DNA from: Melioribacteraceae bacterium | GTDB taxonomy: Bacteria; Bacteroidota; Ignavibacteria; Ignavibacteriales; Melioribacteraceae | DNA: 64,000 nucleotides | Assembly: GCA_016927595.1 (NCBI GenBank) | Contig: JAFGMI010000037.1 | Span: 1 to 64,000 of the forward strand | Direction: 5' to 3' | Shown here: piece after piece, positions 1 through 8,400 of the stretch | Position numbering within the stretch: position 1 is the first letter of the stretch | Layout: the number at the start of each line of letters is the position of its first letter | Notes under the pieces: generated by a model | The model's database searches: none | What the model was told of the DNA's origin: nothing | Seen by the model: the letters and a program-made list of their open reading frames with translations, nothing else | Translations under genes and position numbers: made by a program

Positions 1-186
1 CGTAATCAGGTTTGCCTGACCTGCATCATCCCATACCGCCTCGTCCATAACGCCGTCTACTACAACTGCGCCGGAATCAGCTTTTGGCACCGTTACGATT
101 TTCCTTTCGTAATTGAGTTGAGCGAACACGCTCGAGTAAAGCATGATTAGGAGTAATACACTAAAAAAACTGTGACTGTGTTTCAT
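1..186 (-). CDS. Secreted protein, N-terminal fragment, CBM9/DOMON-like
   Basis: Only the first 62 codons are inside the window; the gene runs off the left edge. It starts at an ATG preceded by a strong AAGGAGG ribosome site. Residues 1-22 form a signal peptide ending in VFAQ. The mature start carries VDGVMDEAVWDDA, the pattern typical of family 9 carbohydrate-binding or DUF5916-type domains (family knowledge). It follows the outer-membrane barrel gene by 41 bases and looks like the last visible gene of the LacI/ABC operon. The domain assignment rests on this short motif, so the full function cannot be named. Confidence 0.7.
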   Translation of the reverse strand, partial: MKHSHSFFSVLLLIMLYSSVFAQLNYERKIVTVPKADSGAVVVDGVMDEAVWDDAGQANLIT

Positions 187-227
187 TGAACCTCCTTCTT
201 AGTTGGTTGTTGAATATTTTTTTGTAC

Positions 228-1526
228 CTAAAATCCGTACTTCAATGTTAATGTCGGTATAATTCCCGAAGTATTGTAAACACCGTTATGTACCGCAAAA
301 TCAGAGCTGTTAATTTTTTTCTTAATTCCCGTGAAATAAACCAGGCTGCCCTCCAGGGCAATATTTCCGTCAATAACAGAAAAGCCTGCACTAATCATAT
401 GCTGATCAACACCAGGTTCAAGCAAATTAATTGACTGGTCTGCGTTCGGAGATTGTGAATACCTGTAGCCGGCACTGAGTGTAAATGTTGGTGAAACTAC
501 ATACTCAACACCCAGCCCAATATCAATTGTGCTCTCGTTTGCCTGTTTAACAGATCTTATAGGAAATCCGGTCAGAGTATCAGCTATAGCGGATTTATCC
601 TGCCAGACAGGATCGTCAAAGTCTCTTTTAACTTCACTGTCAATACCGCTAAATAAGCTGTAACGAAAATCAAAATTTAATTTCAGTTCCGGAGATATCT
701 CGTATTCAATTCCGAGTCCAACTTTCCAGGGTGACTGATACTGTGTTATGAATTCAGTCTTCTGGGCTGCTGAATCAACTGTCTGGTATAATCTGCTGTT
801 CGCTGAGCCTGTTAATTCCTCATCAACTGCATTTGTCACAACAGCACCCAGCCTTAAGGATTGGTTAAGTTTATACATTATTCCAAAATTAAATTCCCAT
901 ATCCATCCGTCTTCATCTAAATCGACCTGGTAAAGCGGGAGTGAAATTGAATCTATCCAATTATAGTTTTCTCTAGGTACGGACGTTTCAACCTTCAGAT
1001 TAACAATGTTGATGGTAAGTCCCGCTGCAAAATCTCCTATCCTGTAACTTATCGCAGGAGAGATTATCTTTCTGAATTCTTTTTTCGATAGGTCAGTAGC
1101 TGTTGCGTTCGAGATTTGTCCCGATTGAATTATCAGCACATAGGGCCAGTCGACTTTGTAATTAAAAACGTCCTTATATGCAATTCCTACTGTTAAATCA
1201 TCGGAAAGGGGTAAACTGAAACCGATGCCGTAATTACCGTCTTCTTCACGCAGGGAGTTATACAATCCTCTTACATCACCATCAAACTGATTCTGCTCCG
1301 ACCTGAAGTGATAAGAAAACTCAAACAAATTACCTCCCTGCAGTGATAAACCGGCAGGATTAAGAAAAATATTTGAAATACCATCAACTCCGGCAAAGTA
1401 TAGCCCGTTAAGCGACATCGCTCTGGCGCCGAAAACAGGCGTTCTGTTTGTGCCTCCCGCAATTAAACTGCCGGGATAAATCAAGTGGAGAGTAGTAAAC
1501 AATAAAACTATTTTTATGATCCTCAT
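228..1526 (-). CDS. FadL/OmpP1-like outer-membrane beta-barrel protein
   Basis: Predicted outer-membrane channel of about 432 residues. A longer reading frame exists, but I chose the ATG at 1526: it gives a clean signal peptide (MRIIKIVLLF...) and has a GGAGC ribosome site, and the longer form would overlap the upstream gene. The mature N-terminus has GARAMSLNG and NPAGLSL, motifs of the OMPP1/FadL/TodX and PorV-like barrels. The rest is alternating hydrophobic strands, and the chain ends in a C-terminal phenylalanine as outer-membrane barrels do. It sits 25 bases after a lipoprotein gene in the sugar-importer operon, so a role in sugar or oligosaccharide passage across the outer membrane is inferred. 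FadL relatives usually carry hydrophobic compounds, so the substrate is open. Confidence 0.72.
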   Translation of the reverse strand: MRIIKIVLLFTTLHLIYPGSLIAGGTNRTPVFGARAMSLNGLYFAGVDGISNIFLNPAGLSLQGGNLFEFSYHFRSEQNQFDGDVRGLYNSLREEDGNYGIGFSLPLSDDLTVGIAYKDVFNYKVDWPYVLIIQSGQISNATATDLSKKEFRKIISPAISYRIGDFAAGLTINIVNLKVETSVPRENYNWIDSISLPLYQVDLDEDGWIWEFNFGIMYKLNQSLRLGAVVTNAVDEELTGSANSRLYQTVDSAAQKTEFITQYQSPWKVGLGIEYEISPELKLNFDFRYSLFSGIDSEVKRDFDDPVWQDKSAIADTLTGFPIRSVKQANESTIDIGLGVEYVVSPTFTLSAGYRYSQSPNADQSINLLEPGVDQHMISAGFSVIDGNIALEGSLVYFTGIKKKINSSDFAVHNGVYNTSGIIPTLTLKYGF

Positions 1527-1551
1527 CAGTTGCTCCGTTTTTCTAACTGAT

Positions 1552-2514
1552 CTACCAAGTTCTAAAAGTTGCATAAGCATAATATTTGGTTACTCTGAAT
1601 CTCTTTCCGTCCCAGTCTTCGTTCGCGATCCAGATATAATAATCTTTGTTCCGCTGAATCCCTTCTTCGGGGTACTGATTGAAAGTCTTGGTCCCGGACG
1701 GCTGATCACCCAGACGCAGCGGCATGTTTATCACGTTTTTCTTACCAAGTAAATCGCCGGCGTCAGACGGTTCAACCGACCACAAATCCCAAACGATTTT
1801 CTTTTCATCGTATTGCTGACCTTCTATAATACCTATCGCAGAGATTGCAGATTCTGTTACATCGCTTTGAATTATTGTCCAGGTTATTTCGGGGCCCTGC
1901 TCATCAACCGGTTGAGAGACATTTATTTCTCCCAGCTTTCCGAAAAACTTAAGATCTGCAACGTTCACATAAACATCTATTTGCTGGGTTGTTTTGGAAT
2001 ACGATAAAGAAGAAACTTGCAATAGAGTATCCGCCTCAACAATGAACTCACCTGCTTTAAGTTCTGAACTAAATTCGAACGGGATCCCGGTCTGATTCTT
2101 CACATTGTTCCAGGTTTCTTCTTTCATCACCCAGTATGTGTATGTATCATCTTCTTTTAATTCCTCTAGCAAAGCACCACCGTAATTTGAAGTAAGCTCT
2201 TGTGCTCCCGAAGGAGTTGTTCCGAAGAGTATGGGATACTGCAATTGATTACCATCTACCTTAATCAGCCAGACGAGCGATGAGTCGAGTTTTGCTGAAC
2301 TTCCCCTATTAACACCGATAACCGAGACGTAACCACCGACCCAGGTTATATTTGGTTTAAAGGTACCGTTCTCAATTCGTACTTTCGACATTTCAGGAGA
2401 ACCGGTATAGGAAGCCAGCGTGTTATCCTCATCCGAGCATGCAATTGCAAAAAGAACGATTGAAACAATCAGAAGTGCGATGAACGATAATGACATAAAT
2501 TTTCTTTTATACAT
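1552..2514 (-). CDS. Hypothetical secreted lipoprotein
   Basis: 320 residues. The N-terminus is a lipoprotein signal peptide with lipobox FAIAC, the cysteine at about residue 26, so the mature protein is lipid-anchored. I recognise no enzymatic motif. The body contains two stretches with ITW followed by strand-rich sequence ending in a YYIW or YTYW segment (for example EDDTYTYWV and NKDYYIWIA), which suggests two Fn3-like beta-sandwich modules. An AAGGTG ribosome site precedes the start. It lies between the GWxTD protein and the outer-membrane barrel in the ABC-importer operon. A surface or periplasmic partner of that barrel is a reasonable guess only. Confidence 0.6.
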   Translation of the reverse strand: MYKRKFMSLSFIALLIVSIVLFAIACSDEDNTLASYTGSPEMSKVRIENGTFKPNITWVGGYVSVIGVNRGSSAKLDSSLVWLIKVDGNQLQYPILFGTTPSGAQELTSNYGGALLEELKEDDTYTYWVMKEETWNNVKNQTGIPFEFSSELKAGEFIVEADTLLQVSSLSYSKTTQQIDVYVNVADLKFFGKLGEINVSQPVDEQGPEITWTIIQSDVTESAISAIGIIEGQQYDEKKIVWDLWSVEPSDAGDLLGKKNVINMPLRLGDQPSGTKTFNQYPEEGIQRNKDYYIWIANEDWDGKRFRVTKYYAYATFRTW

Positions 2515-2539
2515 AGCATAACACCTTAGATTGAAATAA

Positions 2540-3868
2540 TTAAATGCCTGAAACCAGGTCTTTCCACGAAGGGTTGTAAATTTCTCCCTCTTTGTTGCTG
2601 TGCAGCAGAACGAAGCCGCCGTTATTATTTATATCTCCGAAAACATAGTATAATTCTCTTTCGTCCCTGTATATCCATGTCTCATAAGGTTTTGAATCCT
2701 GAGAGAAACGCTGCCTGTCTATCTCATCGGGGAAACCGTACATGATCAGTACTCTTCCCATATCAGTTGACCAGCCGTCCAGTTGCTGATTCCCAAAATT
2801 CTCTTTGGCGTAGTTATATCGTTTCAATAATTCAACCAAATTTTGATTTTGGCTTCTCACCGCAACTGCGTCATCTCTTATGAAATAATTTACCAGAAAC
2901 TGCATCTTTCCCTTATGGCTAAGATCTTCATACAACGATTTCTGACTTTCCGTAGCGACAACTGAGAGTATGCTTTCTAACGCTTCAAATTCCTGATCTG
3001 TAAGCATTATCATAGTTTGGAAATAGTCAGCTTGTAAAATTTCGAATGCCCGCGATACTTTTCCATTCGGGAGGTTCTCATTCGTAATACTTACCGTAAG
3101 ATTATAGGAACCAGAATTTAAATTCTTCACGTCGATATTTTGAATTAAGCCGACAGTTTTCTCCTTAAAAACAATACTACTTCCCTGTAGTGCCTGCGAA
3201 TAACCGTTACCGATGCCTTCAATAGTATATTCAGGTATAACGCTTTCACCATCTAATAAACCCGAACTGTATATCTCGTAATAAAACTGAAGAGTCGGAT
3301 TCAGAAGCCCATATCGCCTGGACGGATTGGGCGTATGAATAATTCGTCCGCCTTCTTCCCGCTTTATCCCGTTTATGAATTTAATGTCGCTGAGACACGA
3401 TTCCGAAATCGATAAACTGTGGATCATAACATTACATCTTATTCTGCCGATCGAAGATGAGTATCTGTCGCTTACATTTAGTTCTACCGCATATTGCCCT
3501 GGCAGCAATTGAATTGACCACTCATCGTAAATAACCTGTGTTCTCATATCTGAATCAGTATTGATGGCAGCTTCGGTACTCCATTGGCTTTCATCAACTA
3601 CATTACCCGACAAATCAGTGATTAAGAAATTGATATCAACAACAGCCTGTGTTCCGTAAGCGGATTCACTAGTCTTTAACTGATCAGCAAAAAGCATGAG
3701 ATAAAATTCCACATGGTTATTATCTGTATTGCCCTGAAATGAAGCGTGATCCAGGTAAAACTGAAGTTTGCCGGAGCTCGCTGAGGGCACATCGTCAGTC
3801 TGAGCCGGAATGACGGCACTGAAGACCAATAAAAGTAAAAGCGTTAGATATTTGACAGAGCGTATCAT
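2540..3868 (-). CDS. GWxTD domain-containing secreted protein
   Basis: 442 residues from the chosen ATG at 3868, which starts a signal peptide (MIRSVKYLTLLLLLVFSAVIPAQ) and overlaps the stop of the upstream permease as TAATG, so the two are probably translationally coupled. The C-terminal part carries the DGWSTDMGRVLIMYGFPDEI motif of the GWxTD domain (TIGR04514 family), followed by ETWIYR. The N-terminal 300 residues are beta-rich. GWxTD proteins are common in the FCB group, usually beside outer-membrane or surface systems, and their biochemical role is not established. Membership in this sugar-import operon suggests an envelope accessory function. Confidence 0.78.
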   Translation of the reverse strand: MIRSVKYLTLLLLLVFSAVIPAQTDDVPSASSGKLQFYLDHASFQGNTDNNHVEFYLMLFADQLKTSESAYGTQAVVDINFLITDLSGNVVDESQWSTEAAINTDSDMRTQVIYDEWSIQLLPGQYAVELNVSDRYSSSIGRIRCNVMIHSLSISESCLSDIKFINGIKREEGGRIIHTPNPSRRYGLLNPTLQFYYEIYSSGLLDGESVIPEYTIEGIGNGYSQALQGSSIVFKEKTVGLIQNIDVKNLNSGSYNLTVSITNENLPNGKVSRAFEILQADYFQTMIMLTDQEFEALESILSVVATESQKSLYEDLSHKGKMQFLVNYFIRDDAVAVRSQNQNLVELLKRYNYAKENFGNQQLDGWSTDMGRVLIMYGFPDEIDRQRFSQDSKPYETWIYRDERELYYVFGDINNNGGFVLLHSNKEGEIYNPSWKDLVSGI

Positions 3869-4716
3869 TAGTCCTTTATCCCGCTTAATGTGATTCCCTT
3901 TATAAAATATTTTTGCGCAGCAAAGAATACAATTAAGATCGGCAGTACTGATGCAACCGAGCCAGCCATTAATAAATCCCATTGAGTGAGATATCTATCT
4001 CTGAATACAGCCAAACCCAATTGAACTGTCCTCATTTCATCCGAGTTTGTTACGATCAATGCCCAGATAAAATCATTAAATACACCCATAAATGTAAATA
4101 CGGCAAGTGTAGCCAAGGCAGGTTTCGCCAGGGGCATCAGCACTTTCCAAAGGACCTGCAATTTTGTGGCACCGTCGATGTAAGCAGCTTCTTCGAGTTC
4201 TTTCGGTATTGTAATAAAGAACTGACGTAATAAAAATGTGCCGAACGCGGATGCAAGTCCCGGCACTATAAGTGCGCTGTATGTATCTATCCATCCAAGC
4301 CAATGAAGCACAAGAAATCCAGGTATCATTGTTACGTTAAACGGTATCATCATCGTTGCGAGGAATAAATAAAAAATAGTGTCTCTCCCTCTGAACTGCA
4401 GTCTGGCAAAAGCGAATGCCGCCATTGAGCATGTTATAATCTGCCCCAGCGTCACAGTAACAGCCACTAAAATACTGTTCAAATAGTATCTGTCGAACGG
4501 TGCAGCTTCGAATACTTTTGAATAATTATCAAGATGCACTTCACTTGGTAGGAACTGGGGAGGATACTGGTAAATATCCGACATATCCTTTACGGAAGTC
4601 AGAATCATCCACAAGAAAGGTGCGAATGTAATAACTGCCATTATGTAAATAATTACATGTCTCAGAGAGCTTTTGAGTAATTTTATAGAACGATATCCTC
4701 TTTCAGTTCGGTTCAT
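3868..4716 (-). CDS. ABC sugar importer permease, MalG type
   Basis: 282-residue inner-membrane permease with about six membrane segments and the cytoplasmic EAA loop EEAAYIDGATKLQVLWKVLM, which docks the ATPase in CUT1 (carbohydrate uptake) transporters. The start follows the stop of the first permease with one base between (TAGAATG), and its own stop overlaps the next start. It would form a heterodimer with the neighbouring MalF-type permease. The C-terminus ends ITLSGIKD, a usual ending for MalG relatives (KGITLGAVKG-like). The substrate cannot be told from sequence; context suggests a mono- or oligosaccharide controlled by the upstream LacI regulator. Confidence 0.9.
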   Translation of the reverse strand: MNRTERGYRSIKLLKSSLRHVIIYIMAVITFAPFLWMILTSVKDMSDIYQYPPQFLPSEVHLDNYSKVFEAAPFDRYYLNSILVAVTVTLGQIITCSMAAFAFARLQFRGRDTIFYLFLATMMIPFNVTMIPGFLVLHWLGWIDTYSALIVPGLASAFGTFLLRQFFITIPKELEEAAYIDGATKLQVLWKVLMPLAKPALATLAVFTFMGVFNDFIWALIVTNSDEMRTVQLGLAVFRDRYLTQWDLLMAGSVASVLPILIVFFAAQKYFIKGITLSGIKD

Positions 4717-4717
4717 T

Positions 4718-5635
4718 CTAATACTTAACCTTCATAAGTTTTATCTGAATTATGGTGAAAATGAACAGGATAGCGAATAAAACATACGCGATTGCAGAAG
4801 CGTATCCCATCTCGAAAAACTTGAATGCGTATTCATAAACCTGGAACACAAGCACCTTTGTTGAGCCAAGCGGACCACCGGAAGTAAGAACATATACAAT
4901 GTCGAAAACCTGAAGCGAAGCAATCATAGACATTATCATAATGAAAAGTGTCGTGGGCGTTAGCAGCGGAATAGTTATATGCCAGAACTTAGAGAACTTT
5001 CCTGCGCCGTCAATGTCAGCAGCTTCATAATAATGTTCAGGTATAGCCTGCAAACCTGCTGAGAAAAGAACCATGTTGATCCCGAAGGTTTTCCAAACCC
5101 CCATAATTATTAATGCAATCATTGCCGCATCGGGATCGTTAAGCCAGTTTACAGAACCGATTCCGAAAATGTCGAATACATAATTAATGATACCAACGTT
5201 TGGGTCATACAGCCACCGCCAGATAACCGCCGCTGCAACAGGTGAAATTACAACAGGAGCAAAGAAGAGCGTTCGAAGAAATTTTTTCCCTATTATTCTT
5301 TTATTAAGCTCGTTAGCGACAAAAAGCGCTACAACCATATTAAGCGGCACGGTTCCGACAGTATAAATAAGCGTGTTCTTCAGTACCTGCCAGAATTCAG
5401 GATCGGCTATCAATCGGGAATAATTTTCTAAACCGACAAATGTGCTCTGACTACTGAACATGTTCCACTTCTGGAAGCTGAGGTAGAATGAAAAGAATAC
5501 GGGAAACAAAACGAATAATCCGATGATCACGATTGATGGGGAGAGAAATGCGAATGGTGTAAGAAAATCGACAACCTTTCTCTTCGTTAATCGCTTACCA
5601 AAAGCTGAACCGTAATATTTGGCGACAAGATTCAT
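4718..5635 (-). CDS. ABC sugar importer permease, MalF type
   Basis: 305-residue permease of the CUT1 family with six predicted membrane helices and the EAA loop YEAADIDGAGKFSKFWHITI. The start ATG overlaps the stop of the binding-protein gene as TAATG. Length and the N-terminal PFAFLSPSIVIIGLF segment fit UgpA/MalF relatives without the extra MalF periplasmic domain. It pairs with the MalG-type permease just downstream. No ATP-binding subunit is encoded in the operon, so a shared ATPase of the MsmX/MalK kind elsewhere in the genome is needed (inference from known systems). Confidence 0.9.
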   Translation of the reverse strand: MNLVAKYYGSAFGKRLTKRKVVDFLTPFAFLSPSIVIIGLFVLFPVFFSFYLSFQKWNMFSSQSTFVGLENYSRLIADPEFWQVLKNTLIYTVGTVPLNMVVALFVANELNKRIIGKKFLRTLFFAPVVISPVAAAVIWRWLYDPNVGIINYVFDIFGIGSVNWLNDPDAAMIALIIMGVWKTFGINMVLFSAGLQAIPEHYYEAADIDGAGKFSKFWHITIPLLTPTTLFIMIMSMIASLQVFDIVYVLTSGGPLGSTKVLVFQVYEYAFKFFEMGYASAIAYVLFAILFIFTIIQIKLMKVKY

Positions 5636-6966
5636 TACTTCTTGTTAGCTCCCCATTTAGAGTCCAGAAGCAGATTCGACTTATAAGCTGCTTCGTTTAA
5701 TGATTTTTTAACATCCATATTGCCAAGCATAGATTTCTCCATTGCTTCTGCTATATGTCTGTAAATCTCAAGTCCTCCGTAATCTATTGGTCGCTGAGCC
5801 TGAGAATAATCCATTTGTTCGAAAAACACTCTAAAATGCGGATGATCTTCCAGATACTTTTTAAACTCCGGTATTTCAACCACATCCTTCCTTACGGGAA
5901 GATATCCCGAGGTCATCGCCCATTTAGCCTGGGTTGAAGGAGAAATGATCCATTTTATGAACTCCCATGCAGCATCCGGATGTTTACTCTGTTTGAAAAT
6001 CGCCAGATACTCACCACCCACAACAGTTGCTCTTTTATCTGGACCTTCAGGTAAAAATGCAAAACCGTAATCAAAATCCTTAACTATCTCTGCATATCTG
6101 GGCAGGTTCCAAGGTCCGTCCATAGCCATTGCCAGACGTTGGGATGCGAATGCGATATCATAATCGTTTGTAAATTTATTTAATGACTGAGCCCTGTATA
6201 AGTCTTTCCAAAGAGTCAGTGCATCAACTCCCGGCTGTTCGTTGTAAAGCACTTTGGACTGATCTGTCGAAATTAAATAACCACCTGCCTGCCAGATGAA
6301 TGAACTGAACTGCCAGACCATCCAGTTACCGAGGGGACCAGCAGCCGGATAATTTGGTACAAAAAATCCAACTTGTTCAAAATTCCCGTTATTATCCTCA
6401 TCAATTGTAAGTTTAGTGGTGTATTCCCGTAACTCATCCCAGGTTGCCGGTGGTTTTTCAGGATCCAATCCCGCCTTTCTGAACATATCTTTATTGTAAA
6501 TAAGCGCAAGATTAGTTGCTTCCATGGGCAGACTGTAAAGTGTGCCTTGCCAGGAAGAATACTGGATCAGTGCCGGATAAATTTTGTCCAACTCTCCATC
6601 AGGCAGACCGTTTTCACCATTTACAAACTCTTCCATTTTAAAGACTGCATCAGCTTCCACCAAATCTTCCATAAAATCCGCATGCAGCCATGATATATCC
6701 GGAGCCGTTTTGCTTTGTACCGATGTGATCAGTTTTTGAATCAATGCATCTCCTGACGGAATATATTGTGCGTTGATCTTTATTCCCGGATGTTCAAGTT
6801 CGAAATCCTTTATCAGATCATTCAGTGCAGGTATGGTAGATGCAACAAAACTATGCCAAAAAGTAATGGTTTTTGAACCATCTGCTGAAGGCGATTTTTC
6901 TCCTTTTCCACATGATGCAATGAAGTATGTTAACGCCACCACTAATAGTATGGTTGTTTTCTTCAA
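5635..6966 (-). CDS. ABC sugar importer substrate-binding lipoprotein
   Basis: Family 1 extracellular solute-binding protein of about 443 residues. The start is a TTG at 6966 giving MKKTTILLVVALTYFIASC: a lipoprotein signal with its cysteine in IASC, placed seven bases after GGAG. A longer frame begins at another TTG at 6996, but that codon lies inside the palindromic operator at 6990-7007. Family landmarks are ITFWHSF near the mature N-terminus, LIYNKDMFRKAGLDPEKPPATWDEL in two adjoining pieces, MAMDGPWNLP and the helix HPDAAWEFIKWI. It captures the sugar in the periplasm and delivers it to the two permeases encoded next. The ligand is unknown. Confidence 0.9.
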   Translation of the reverse strand: MKKTTILLVVALTYFIASCGKGEKSPSADGSKTITFWHSFVASTIPALNDLIKDFELEHPGIKINAQYIPSGDALIQKLITSVQSKTAPDISWLHADFMEDLVEADAVFKMEEFVNGENGLPDGELDKIYPALIQYSSWQGTLYSLPMEATNLALIYNKDMFRKAGLDPEKPPATWDELREYTTKLTIDEDNNGNFEQVGFFVPNYPAAGPLGNWMVWQFSSFIWQAGGYLISTDQSKVLYNEQPGVDALTLWKDLYRAQSLNKFTNDYDIAFASQRLAMAMDGPWNLPRYAEIVKDFDYGFAFLPEGPDKRATVVGGEYLAIFKQSKHPDAAWEFIKWIISPSTQAKWAMTSGYLPVRKDVVEIPEFKKYLEDHPHFRVFFEQMDYSQAQRPIDYGGLEIYRHIAEAMEKSMLGNMDVKKSLNEAAYKSNLLLDSKWGANKK

Positions 6967-6989
6967 GGTTAACTCCAGAATGTTTAAAA

Positions 6990-7007
6990 AGCACAATCGA
7001 TTGCGCT
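6990..7007. promoter_or_regulatory. Candidate LacI-family operator upstream of the ABC operon
   Basis: The plus strand reads AGCACAATCGATTGCGCT, an 18-base palindrome with eight of nine pairs matching and the central CG typical of LacI-family operators. It ends 24 bases upstream of the binding-protein start. The operator candidate in front of the regulator gene (8077-8094) has the same length and the same outer half-sites, AGCGCAA and TTG-G-T. It lies between the lacI-type gene and the importer genes, so it could let the regulator control the importer separately from itself. The site is visible in sequence; binding is inferred. Confidence 0.6.
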
Positions 7008-7018
7008 ATTAACGCAAA

Positions 7019-8053
7019 TTAAATACTAACAGGTTTTGAAACGCTTACAACTGAATTTCTGATTACTAACTTTGGTTTTAAAATTATCTTCGGTTTCTCA
7101 AATTCATCATGCCCGTTTTGAATTTCTTCGATAAGAAGTTTAACTGCTATCTCTCCCATCAGTTCCTTAGGCTGCTTCACTACAGTGAGAGGAGCACTAA
7201 GATAAGGTGCAAAGTCGGTATCATCAAATGCAACAAGTGAAATATCATCAGGTATTTTAAGATTCTCTTCTGCCAGAGCTTTTAAAGCTCCGACTGTAAT
7301 AATATCACTTGTCGCAAATATTGCAGTCGGCGGTTTCTCAAGATTTACTAGAAATTTTGTTTCGATATATCCGGTCTCAATCCTGAAATCATTTCCGACT
7401 ATGTATTTCTCATTAATCTCGATACCGTTATCAATCAAAGCCTGTTTATAACCCTCCAGTCTTTCATTCGTAGTAGAGGTATTTCTGAGACCGAGAACAA
7501 TTGCTATCGCAGTATGACCTTTATTTATAAGGTGCTGAGTGGCATCATACGATCCTTTAAAATTATCAACCAACACCATGCCTGCTTTGACATTTGCAAG
7601 GGTTCGGTCAAGAAGTACGACCGGCAGTTCATTATTTATAAGGTATTCTATATGATCGGATTGTGTCCCTACAGGCATAATGATGAATCCGTCCACTCCC
7701 TTGCTGATTAAAAGATTTACCTGTTCCACTTCCGATTCGATATTCTCATCTGTATTACAAACGATTAGGCTGTAACCATTGTTATGTGCATGTAGTTGTA
7801 TTATTCTTGTAATAAAGGCGAAGAAAGGATTTGATATATCCGGAACAACCAAACCGAGAGTATGTGTTTTCTTTAATCTTAATCCCCTTGCCAGAGCATT
7901 AGGCTTGTAGTTCAATTCTTCTGCTACTTTGAAAACAAGGTTAGCAGATTTATCGCTGATCCGGTATTTGCGTTGTTGCCCGTTAAGTATCCTTGATACA
8001 GTCGATACTGAAAGCCCTGCTTTCTTAGCTATGTCAACTAGAGTTATATTCAT
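7019..8053 (-). CDS. LacI-family transcriptional regulator
   Basis: 344 residues from the ATG at 8053, chosen because it gives the canonical N-terminus MNITLVDIAKKAGLSVSTVS. Residues 3-50 form the helix-turn-helix (VSTVSRILNG) and the hinge helix (KPNALARGLR). Residues about 60-340 are the periplasmic-binding-protein-like effector domain (LGLVVPDISNPFF, DGFIIMPVG, VAFDDTDFAPYL). It is the first gene of the leftward importer operon, 52 bases before the binding-protein gene. Operator-like palindromes lie on both sides of it, so self-regulation and control of the importer are likely. The effector would be the transported sugar or a metabolite of it. Confidence 0.92.
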   Translation of the reverse strand: MNITLVDIAKKAGLSVSTVSRILNGQQRKYRISDKSANLVFKVAEELNYKPNALARGLRLKKTHTLGLVVPDISNPFFAFITRIIQLHAHNNGYSLIVCNTDENIESEVEQVNLLISKGVDGFIIMPVGTQSDHIEYLINNELPVVLLDRTLANVKAGMVLVDNFKGSYDATQHLINKGHTAIAIVLGLRNTSTTNERLEGYKQALIDNGIEINEKYIVGNDFRIETGYIETKFLVNLEKPPTAIFATSDIITVGALKALAEENLKIPDDISLVAFDDTDFAPYLSAPLTVVKQPKELMGEIAVKLLIEEIQNGHDEFEKPKIILKPKLVIRNSVVSVSKPVSI

Positions 8054-8076
8054 TTTACCCGAAACCTGAAGCAAAT

Positions 8077-8124
8077 AGCGCAAACCTTTGCGTTAAAGTT
8101 AAGGGTATTTTTATTCCTTGTCAA
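8077..8124 (-). promoter_or_regulatory. Promoter and operator of the lacI-ABC operon
   Basis: On the minus strand a TTGACA -35 box (8119-8124) is followed after 17 bases by TAACTT (8096-8101), a plausible sigma-70 -10 box. Directly downstream, 8077-8094 reads AGCGCAAACCTTTGCGTT on the plus strand, an 18-base imperfect palindrome (AGCGCAAA facing TTTGCGTT) that would cover the transcription start. A repressor bound there would block RNA polymerase, which fits autoregulation by the adjacent LacI protein. The boxes are seen directly; activity is inferred. Confidence 0.55.
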
Positions 8125-8400
8125 GAAAAAATTGCTTCATTAAAAAGATTGTCCGGTTTTTAAAACCAAGGGTCGTTTTTTTGAAATTATTTTTAATTCT
8201 CGCTTGTATTCGATTATTTGAGTTCCGGTATAATTTAAATTTGTCCCGAACTACCAGTCTATACTGAAATTGCAATTAAAATATTTATTATAATTTTATT
8301 CTTAATTACTTATGAATATATGAGAGAATAGATGTTTTCCGCTTCCTTCGGAGTTCATTTACTGAATACTACAACCTCTGTCGATATTCATCACTATCAT
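8125..8400. other. Intergenic stretch without a gene
   Basis: Non-coding AT-rich DNA between the lacI promoter and the end of the anti-sigma gene. A 13-base palindrome GGTTTTTAAAACC lies at 8155-8167; it is a possible protein-binding site and too weak a hairpin for a terminator. I see no RNA gene or clear terminator. Confidence 0.5.

Noticed and set aside
228-1526. SusC/TonB-dependent receptor reading of the outer-membrane barrel
   Set aside because: It is far too short and lacks a plug domain and TonB box; the N-terminal NPAG motif fits FadL/OmpP1-like barrels.
6967-6996. Upstream TTG start for the binding protein
   Set aside because: It would place ten extra residues before a normal lipoprotein signal and starts inside the palindromic operator.
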